This document shows, in pieces, positions 16,720 through 23,223 of a stretch of 23,223 nucleotides of DNA. The DNA comes from Euprymna scolopes. Taxonomy: Eukaryota > Mollusca > Cephalopoda > Sepiida > Sepiolidae. Position 1 is the first letter of the stretch, and each line of letters opens with the position of its first letter. A model generated the notes under the pieces. The model searched no databases, had not been told where the DNA came from, and saw nothing but the letters and a program-made list of their open reading frames with translations. The position numbers and the translations under genes are program-made. The DNA lies in contig CM044498.1 of NCBI GenBank assembly GCA_024364805.1, forward strand, positions 52,238,659-52,261,881, in the 5' to 3' direction.

Positions 16720-17552
16720 CTAGACTACCCGTAACCCATTGGGTCAGTATGTTATATCAGCTATGGAATTAATGTATGAGCGTTACACTTGGGACATAAA
16801 GAAAATAGTTTTGTAACATAACAGAAACATTTCTATGAAAGTGTATTAAAATGAAAAAAAGAATATAAATAGATGTCGTTCTGTTTATGATTGTTTATTT
16901 AAAAAAAAAAAAACTTACATCCATTGAATTATAAGTGATGTTCTATATTTATAGGTAAATGTGCACCGAACAGATAACATAATACTTAGTTAAATTCAAA
17001 TTTCGTATATGTTTTAATTTAAAGGCGAAAAAAAAAAACAATTGGGGCGTTTAAAACTTACACAGTAAAAAAATACGTTTTATTGTCGCGTTGATTATCT
17101 ATTTGTAATGTAAATTTAAAAAAAAACATTTCGGGGTTATTTATTTATGTTGGTAGTGTAGAAGAAAATGTATGAATGTTTTTAAGAAAGGTGCATTAAA
17201 AAATGGAGAATAAATTCCAAGACAAAGGAAGGCAGTGGATTAATCGCCGTTGTAAAATGCTCTTATGGTTGTCAACGGGTTAAAGTAGATTTATTTGTAA
17301 GAAAACTGCGTTAAAATAACTTAAACGTAATACGGAAATGAACGATATAAAAAAAATGCAGAAAGTAATAACAAGTGTTTATTTGGATAATTTAAACGTG
17401 AAAACAAAAAAAAAACAATTGGGATGCTGAAAACGTACACAGTAAAACAATACGTTTTATTGTCGCGTTGATTATTTGTTTATGTACGTATGCGCAACCG
17501 GAAGTCGTAAACCGGATGTTACAAGGTCATTTGAGTTTTATAATTATATAGA
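16720..17552 (-). mobile_element. Helitron-like element, about 833 bp, minus strand
   Basis: Read on the minus strand it starts TCTATATAATTATAAAACTC (17552 downward), preceded by A. It ends with a short hairpin ACCC-AAT-GGGT (16744-16734), then TACGGGTAGT and CTAG (16723-16720). A-TC...CTAG is the canonical Helitron signature, although the base after CTAG is C rather than the expected T. Inside, a block of about 95 bases (17010-17105) recurs at 17387-17480 (shared CACAGTAAAA, ATACGTTTTATTGTCGCG). No Rep/helicase coding is seen, so it is non-autonomous. Confidence 0.45.
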
Positions 17553-17662
17553 TTATTATCTTTGTATCATTATCTTAATAATGTACAATAAGTTTCAATG
17601 AATTCATACAATTCGAACACATATAATAGTGACACATAGAAATTTAAACAGAAAACACTTAC

Positions 17663-17771
17663 CTTAATAACAGTAGCAAATATAAAATTGACAAGAAACG
17701 GATACACTCCAGATCTGACAAGAGTTAGTGACAATCCTGGAATGAAATAAAACAAGGTATTTTTCCAAAAT
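17663..17771 (-). CDS. Internal exon of an unrecognised membrane-protein gene
   Basis: On the minus strand a 109-base stretch is bounded by a strong acceptor (TTAATTTTTACAG before 17771) and a near-perfect donor (AAG-GTAAGTGTTT after 17663). A branch-point-like TTCTAAC lies about 20-26 bases upstream of the acceptor AG. One leading base plus 36 codons reads through without a stop. The peptide (PGLSLTLVRSGVYPFLV, then NFIFATVIK) is strongly hydrophobic with a single Arg-Ser break, suggesting one or two membrane segments. The splice phases (2 in, 0 out) are compatible with a coding internal exon. I do not recognise the protein and give no gene name. Other exons were not found in the window, so the flanking relics at 1-17600 and/or 17800-23223 would be intronic. 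Confidence 0.6.
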
Positions 17772-17779
17772 CTGTAAAA

Positions 17780-18196
17780 ATTAACAATTTTCGTTAGAAC
17801 TATAATAGAACATTTGAGTCGAAGAACAGATGAAGCACGCTTTAACTTTAGTGGGCCATTAAATTGATAAAAACATCATTCTCCAATCACTTCACTGAAC
17901 TGAAAAGGCATCCGGCCTATAAAAATTTTACCTCGATAAGGAAATGACTTTCAATGAAACCTGGCCATAGATACATTTGAAAGTCAATTTCTAAAAGCTG
18001 TACAACATATGCCAACATATGAAACAGACGTTTAATCAAATATGATGATAATGGTAATAATGTTGAGTCACATGCCATTTTTCTAATTGATTACATCTTT
18101 TCAAAGTGAAAAATTTTTCAGGTCAAAATCAACAGTTTTCCTTAAAGCTGTTATAGACAACTTCTATTTCATTCGCTTAGAGTACAGCAGACAAGT
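17780..18196. other. Intron-like sequence with a single minisatellite-like monomer
   Basis: No further exon is seen. A lone monomer (GTTAGAACTATAATAGAACA, 17793-17812) matches the tandem units at 18197-18337. On the minus strand it supplies the TTCTAAC branch-point-like motif of the neighbouring exon. Confidence 0.45.
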
Positions 18197-18337
18197 GGTA
18201 AGAAAATAATAGATAATTTAATTTGGTTAGAATTATGATAGACCATTTTATGTGTTTAGAACAATAGACCGTTTTTGTTGGTAAAAAATATAATAGAACA
18301 TTTCATTTGGTAAGAACTATAATAGACAATTTAATCA
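18197..18337. repeat. 28-29-bp minisatellite, 5 units
   Basis: Units begin at 18197, 18225, 18254, 18280 and 18309 with the theme GGTTAGAACTATAATAGACC followed by ATTTnATTT. Copies differ at several positions each, so the array is not fresh. It is related to the single monomer at 17793-17815 beside the exon. Confidence 0.85.
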
Positions 18338-18690
18338 CAGAACTCTTCAAACCTTTAGGATTATTTGTCACGAAATGCATGGAATAGCAAGAGACACGTG
18401 ACCATAATGACTAGGACGTTGGTTAAAGTGAGTTATCTTGCGGTTCTGAACAAAGAAAGTAAAAGAATTGAACTGAAAGAATGGAAGACAATGTACCAAC
18501 ATGATTTCAATTTCTAAGATGGTTCTGAAGTTCCATACAAGGTAGATGAAAAAGGACAAAGGTCAAACAACATACATTTAATTATGACAACAATTCAGAT
18601 GAAGAAACCAAATTTGAAAATTGTAAATAGCAACCACATGATTAACATTTTCTGTAATTGTTTGCTAAAATATTCAAAGTAAAAGAAATA
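18338..18690. other. Anonymous sequence, no gene seen
   Basis: A 63-codon minus-strand frame (18368-18559) is hydrophobic but has no recognised motif and no clear splice sites. No repeat is recognised. Confidence 0.35.
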
Positions 18691-18692
18691 TT

Positions 18693-18775
18693 ATCATCAT
18701 CATCATCATCATCATCATCATCGGTTTAATGCCCATTTTATGTGTTGGCATGTGTTGAACGGCTTTAGATAAATT
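18693..18775 (+). repeat. (ATC)10 plus cephalopod-type interspersed repeat fragment
   Basis: Ten ATC triplets (18693-18722) are followed by GGTTTAATGCCCATTTTATG and TGTTGGCATGTGTTGAACGG. I recall a very abundant octopus/squid repeat with an ATC run and then GTTTAACGTCC...CATGCTGGCATGGGTTGGACGG. The order and spacing match, with many differences. The copy is short and diverged, and similarity fades after about 18775. Confidence 0.6.
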
Positions 18776-18979
18776 GACTTTCTAAGTAAACTATCTCTGG
18801 TCAGGTCTTTATCTATACGTCTTTTATCGCTTCTTCCCTATATTTCTTTGGTCTTCTGTAAAATTCAGCTCAATAAATAAGCAACTACCTTGATGATGTG
18901 CTTATAGTCCTCACATAAAAACCATTGTCTTAGTCTCTGGTTACTATTGAGAAATCCAGTTCAATATTTAACTTTTACT

Positions 18980-19400
18980 TTTACGCAGACAAGAACAGTG
19001 CCCAACGTAGGATCTGAGCATCAGCCATAGCTGGAATTGGTTTGTTTATCTGTAAATAAACCCAACAACAGTGAACAATGTAAAGGTGTTTCCAAACGAA
19101 TATTGATGTAACCTCTTCACTGCAAAACCAAGGACTGGTCTTTCCTTTTTAATATGTGTATAGAGTGTTCGAGAAATGCAACATAATGGCTTTTCACTGC
19201 CATCTTCCATTCTATGAGGCAACACAACTCCCAAATCATAAAGAGGTGCATATGTACACGTGTAACATTGATTTGGGGCAAAATGATCAGATGGACTGCT
19301 GTACACGTTTTCTTTGTCTTCTCATAGGCTTTCTGTTCACACTTTCAAACTACATCCTTTTCCCAAGTGCTAAATATTCGACTTCTTCAGCCATGCCACC
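18980..19400 (-). pseudogene. Relic B: RNase H part
   Basis: The minus-strand text includes CEQKAYEKTKKT near the right edge, then YDLGVVLPHRMEDGSEKP (about 19235-19180), ISRTL and FAVKRLHQYSFGNTFTLFT, followed by PAMADAQILRWALFLSA near 19045-18990. This is the typical Gypsy RNase H sequence: a catalytic-site block, the MEDGSEKPI-like signature, the YGH-FTL block and the connection to the integrase. It is a broken fossil. Confidence 0.7.
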
Positions 19401-19656
19401 ACGTCTCCTTTGTTGGTAAGTAGCTTTACCATGACTTTACCATTGCTGCCATAATAACTGCCAAAATAGATCGAAAAATTATTTATTTTACATGGTCGAA
19501 AGATGCATTTAAGCAATTAATTCCTTATTCAGTCACGTAAATTATTTCAAGCTAAAAAGAAAACACATACTCGAGACGAATTATTTTGTGTTTTTCCCCC
19601 ATGACAAAGATGTTCAATTTTTTTATCTTAACAGAAACAGTTCCTTTTTTTTCTTT

Positions 19657-19658
<2 letters not shown>

Positions 19659-19718
<60 letters not shown>
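19659..19718. repeat. (TC)30 microsatellite
   Basis: About 60 bases of pure TC repeat, 19659 to about 19718, inside relic B. Frames reading Ser-Leu or Arg-Glu runs across it are artefacts. Confidence 0.97.
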
Positions 19719-19859
19719 ACCACAATAAAATCACTGTCGAGCAAAAGCTCATCTTTTTATGTTGCCATCTTAGACTGCCAATATTGCTTAAATTTGCATA
19801 CTTGTATTATGTTTGTACCTAAAAAGGGTTCTAGGTTTGTGTGCCATTGCTTCCCTTCA

Positions 19860-20163
19860 ATAGATTAATACCAACGATGGCCTCTTATTGCTATGCCTCT
19901 CCACACCATTAACACAATTGTGCAGTGGTCCGTTGTGTCGACAAATTTGGTAAATGCTTATGATAATAATTCACTGCTTCAAAATGGATTTTCAATTCTG
20001 TAAGATTCCTGATTGTGCGTGGGCTTTTGTCATTGCAACTACTTTTTTGGTAAAGGAGTTGTACCTTCCTTGCTAACTTTGAACCCTAGATTGGTTATTT
20101 CCTCAAGGAAAGAATTCCCATTTGCTTCTCATCAATTTGAAGCCAACTTTGTTCAGCATATGA

Positions 20164-20224
<61 letters not shown>

Positions 20225-20690
20225 TCGTTTTTTTAAGTGACTGTTGTCACTTCGCAGAAAAAAAACATCTTTCAACCTTTTGTCTATCTCTTGTTTAAAA
20301 ATACTGCATCTTGAACTGTAATTTTGAGAGTTGGTACAGATCCCTATGTGTGTCTCAGTTAATAATTCCTGAGTACCCTCATCCAATTCCAGTTACTGAT
20401 AGGCATGACCTAAATTCAATTTACTGAATTTTTCATCCCCTATCAATGTGGCAAATATATCTTCAGTTAGAAAATAGCGTAGCTAAAAAATGGAACGGCT
20501 GTTTTGATGGTTTGCTTATAGTCACTATATATTCGGATCTCCCCGTTATTGTATTTAACAATGAGTACTATGGGTGCAGCCCACCTAGAATATTATATAC
20601 TTTTGTAAATGCCTTTATTTTCCAGGCAATCCAATTTTCTCTTCACTCCTTCCCCCAAAGTATAAGGTATAAGCAAGGCTAAACAAAATT
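19860..20690 (-). pseudogene. Relic B: reverse transcriptase part
   Basis: The minus-strand text includes GEIRIYSDYKQTIK (about 20545-20500), a segment like GDEKFSKLNLGHAYQ (about 20435-20390), then LELDEGTQELL and QEIDKRL. Beyond the microsatellite it continues as FHMLNKVGFKLMRSKWEFF, LGFKVSKEGTTPLPKK and NYYHKHLPNLSTQ. These are ordered blocks of a Gypsy reverse transcriptase: the incoming fingers, the palm region and the thumb leading to RNase H. It is a broken fossil, interrupted by a TC tract at 20167-20220. Confidence 0.75.
20167..20220. repeat. (TC)27 microsatellite
   Basis: Pure TC repeat of about 54 bases inside the reverse transcriptase part of relic B, in the same orientation as the tract at 19659-19718. 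Confidence 0.97.
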
Positions 20691-20701
20691 TGGTCTCAGC
20701 T

Positions 20702-20765
20702 TATCAATGAATATATTTATCCATGAATATATTTATCAATGAATATATTTATCCATGAATATATT
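20702..20765. repeat. 16-bp tandem repeat, 4 units in alternating A/C pairs
   Basis: Units TATCAATGAATATATT and TATCCATGAATATATT alternate twice (20702-20717, 20718-20733, 20734-20749, 20750-20765). This gives an exact 32-base repeat made of two 16-base variants. Confidence 0.97.
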
Positions 20766-21140
20766 CACGTGCATTTGGTGAAACGAACATATGTAAGTGC
20801 CCACTCGGGTTTGTCCGGAACCTGACGTAAACTGCCAGAATATGGCGAGTGTTGATTGAGCACTGGTCAAAGTGATCAGCCAATCAGAAAGTGACAATGA
20901 ACGTGAATGCGATTACTCAATGAGAAATTACATAATTAGCAGACGACTTTTGCTAAATTTTGGAAAAAAAATACATTCATAATATTTTTTCTAAAACTTT
21001 TTAAAAAAATTATCTTGCAAAAAAAATTTAATTTAATTTGTTATGTTTTATTCTTTCGCTTTTCAATGTTTTTTTAAATTGTAATTCGTATCCGATGAAT
21101 GTTGCTATTTTCTGCTTTGTAGCATTCATAACACTTGCTC
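20766..21140. other. Sequence between gag-like and pol parts of relic B, nothing recognised
   Basis: This would be the protease position of relic B, but I recognise no coding text. It includes A/T-rich runs near 20955-21060. Confidence 0.35.
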
Positions 21141-21149
21141 CACCATGCT

Positions 21150-21760
21150 CGACATGATCCACTTACATACACCCGGTTCACAAAATGCACTAGCACCTAA
21201 TTTTCTTTTGACTTGAAGGGGTTTCACTTGTTCAATAGAACGCCGTTGTTAGTCTCACTCTAACTTCTTCATCCAGTTCCTATCCTGCACATTGAGAGAC
21301 AGTTGCCTTCATGTTATATCTGTTATCTCCACCATAACAACAATTTTTGTTTATTAACAGCTCTGCCATTATCGTGGCGTTCGTAGGTTGGAAATGTATA
21401 AATTCAATCTTTATTACTCTACTCCACCCACCATTTTTCATCCAGACAACTTTTTTCCATGGCGAATCTCTTTTCATCTGTTTGGTCTTCATGCACTATA
21501 TTCATTGCATTTCAATAGGTTACTCCAAAGTTAGATCCCTTTCATTTAGTAGACATTCCTGCATTTTCACGTCATTTAATTGTAAGTCTAAAAGGTCCTG
21601 TATGTATATACCAATCGTGTTTTTTTTTTCAAATTTTAAATGTTCACACATTAAAGCGGCTACATAGTCACTGATAAATTCTCCCTATTTTATCCCTTAA
21701 CGTATTTCTGCATCAATTCAACTAATTCATCAAACATTTTCCCTTCTGACCCCTTCCTTT
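21150..21760 (-). pseudogene. Relic B: gag-like part
   Basis: The minus-strand text includes KMFDELVELMQKYVKG, YVAALMCEHLKF, IQDLLDLQL and ECLLNERDLTLEYPIEM, then IEFIHFQPTNATIMAELL and NCCYGGDNRYNMKA. This order resembles the Gypsy gag capsid C-terminal region (the LL-E-DLTLE block) leading into a CCHC zinc knuckle. It is upstream of the reverse transcriptase on the same strand, where gag belongs. It is a broken fossil. The assignment rests on pattern only. Confidence 0.5.
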
Positions 21761-21770
21761 AGCATAGTGT

Positions 21771-23223
21771 TTTGATAAAATAATTATTAAATAATGAAAA
21801 ATAATGTAATTATCCTAACACTCTTGTACGTCGTTCCATTCCTGTGCAATGTTGTTTCTGCGGTTTCTCTTTTATTTGTCATTTTCTAAACGCTTGAATG
21901 TAATGTTGAATCTACGCCCAAACACATACACCAGTGTTTTTACTTTAACCTTAATAACCTTCGGATCATTGCTCAGTTTATACTTCCATATCTCTTCTAT
22001 ACTGCGTCCTCTACTACTTATGTCGCCATTTATTATGTTTCAGTTAGCTATATTAGAATTCTGAAACAGCCGATAAAAAGAAGTAGAAGAAGAATCATGG
22101 CAGTTGGGGTGCGGTAGTTGATCGAAAGGGTGGGCATAGCACTTCAAATGTTGCTGTGAGGAGACGCTGCTAGATTGATCCAATAGAGAGAAAACAAGAG
22201 ATATGCCAATAAGAGAAAGTAAGTACCAGGGTGGGGTAAGGGAAGTGTTAGTTAAAGCAATAATTGTGAACCAATCAGCATGGAGGAAGGTCCAAGTATC
22301 AACCGGTCTGAAGCCATGGCATTGTTCAAGCAACATCGGCAATTCATTTCGAAGCAAATAGGATCCAACAAATAATAAAAACTGTGCAGCAATATTGTTG
22401 AGTGTTTTATAGAACTTGTATCAATAAAGACATAAAAAAGCTGTATATCTAAAAAGAAAATATCACTTTGTAGAAATATTGTTTTGTCTGTTTTGTTCTG
22501 TTAGTGTTGTTGGGCATCGGAGGTGTGTGATACTATTGAATGGCTCTATTTCTTCACAGTAAGGACCACCAGAAAAGAGATTAGCTAGGAAATTAATGAT
22601 AATAGAAAAAAAAAGTGGATCCATTGAACTCCACAGACCAGTGACGCTATGACCATTATTTGTTGACTTTCTGGGTGGCCAGATAATGATAGTGAAAGTA
22701 AGATGAAGAGAAAATGGAGGCTGAAAGTTTTCAGTGATAGGCTGAGGGAAAACTGGACATATCTGGTTTCGAGAGGATGCTGACTGTTGATGGATAATGA
22801 TCTCAGTGTGTGATAAAGAAGGTTGCCATTGGGGAAGGGGGGGTAAAAAAAAACGGACAACAATCATAATGGGTCCTTACCTATTAGAGTATCACACACA
22901 TACCTCGAGCACAACTAAATTATCCCTACATTTTTTTTTTTACATAGGACTCACCACTTATCAATCACTTATCAAGACCTGGGGCACTCGAGGATAAAGG
23001 TTAATGAGTGTACAGTAGTCAATGGGATAATGTCGTAGAAATCGTTAGTAGTGAAAATTTGTTAAATTAGGGGACGATTCAACAAGAATTTGTTTACGTT
23101 GTATTCTTTCTACTCTAGCATCATCATTAACGAAGGAAGTTTTCCAATTTCAAGTTGAAAATCAATAGATGTTTTTTAATTAAAAAAATAAAGATTATTA
23201 AAAGAAATAAGAGTTAAATTTTC
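21771..23223. other. Right end of window, no confident gene
   Basis: AT-rich sequence with long minus-strand open frames (22040-22357, 22463-22867) that show no clear conserved domain. One short minus-strand segment, YLLRNELPMLLEQ with DTWTFLHADW (about 22360-22270), faintly resembles a DDE transposase block of mariner/Tc1-like elements. A T-rich acceptor-like TTTTTTTTTTACATAG ends at about 22947, with no convincing exon after it. Nothing else is recognised. Confidence 0.35.

Larger units (their letters stand above)
18950..21770 (-). mobile_element. Ty3/Gypsy relic B, minus strand
   Basis: Reading from high to low coordinates, the minus strand shows gag-like text (about 21760-21150), reverse transcriptase (about 20690-19860) and RNase H (about 19400-18980), which is the normal Gypsy order. 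It is a fossil with well over ten breaks, and it carries two long (CT)n tracts and a 16-bp tandem repeat within its span. No LTRs were identified. It is a different copy from relic A and of opposite orientation. By the number of breaks it looks older than or as old as relic A. Confidence 0.65.

Noticed and set aside
19390-19455. Minus-strand GDVVAWLKK text resembling the gag-like motif at 1800-1900
   Set aside because: It lies between reverse transcriptase and RNase H text of relic B, where gag is not expected. The match is too short to rule out chance.
22463-22867. 134-codon minus-strand ORF as a gene
   Set aside because: It is low-complexity, rich in Ser, Pro and Ile, with no domain, splice-site or promoter support.
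22932-23010. Acceptor-like T-run and ACATAG followed by a short open frame on the + strand
   Set aside because: The frame is very short, the following donor is weak and the peptide is not recognised.

Overview
KIND OF GENOME. This is an AT-rich metazoan window with no bacterial-style operons. It is built from relics of transposable elements, simple repeats and minisatellites, plus one short spliced host exon. An (ATC)n tract followed by a GTTTAATGCCC...TGGCATGTGTTGAACGG segment (18693-18775) resembles, from memory, a repeat very common in octopus and squid genomes. The two Ty3/Gypsy relics also read like cephalopod copies. A cephalopod, most likely octopus-like, is my best inference, not a proof. 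LAYOUT. 1-1344: three head-to-tail Helitron-like units, each ending in a small hairpin followed by CTAG-T. 1507-1582: an AT/GT microsatellite. 1583-4200: two copies of a leader-like repeat, next to gag-like and protease-like remnants of a Ty3/Gypsy element. 4200-5640: mostly anonymous, with one unrecognised ORF, a heat-shock-element-like motif and a 36-bp minisatellite. 5650-7935: a LINE relic on the + strand (ORF1 with a zinc-knuckle start, then an APE-type endonuclease) that stops before any reverse transcriptase. 7944-9777: Ty3/Gypsy pol relic A (reverse transcriptase, RNase H, integrase core). Its integrase is split by about 5.4 kb of composite insert (9778-15234), and the integrase C-terminal part resumes at 15235-15805. 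The insert holds a GC-richer unrecognised coding-like patch, a six-unit 133-bp satellite with a conserved hairpin, two diverged tandem LTR-like copies, a cluster of three hairpins and a minus-strand LINE fragment. 15828-16280: A-run and putative 3' LTR zone. 16720-17552: a second Helitron-like element, minus strand. 17663-17771: a minus-strand exon with good splice sites encoding a hydrophobic peptide. 18197-18337: a 29-bp minisatellite related to the branch-point region of that exon. 18950-21770: a second Ty3/Gypsy relic (B), minus strand, in the order gag-like, reverse transcriptase, RNase H. 21770-23223: no confident gene. HOW IT WORKS TOGETHER. Apart from the exon, which puts at least part of this window inside a minus-strand host gene, nothing looks like a functioning gene set. 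The relics appear to have accumulated in introns or intergenic DNA by repeated insertion of one element into another. I found no convincing new biological system. The best leads are the tandem Helitron units, the hairpin-bearing 133-bp satellite, the hairpin cluster at 13031-13097, and the intronic minisatellite that repeats a splice-site-like motif. All family assignments come from reading by eye; no database search was run.
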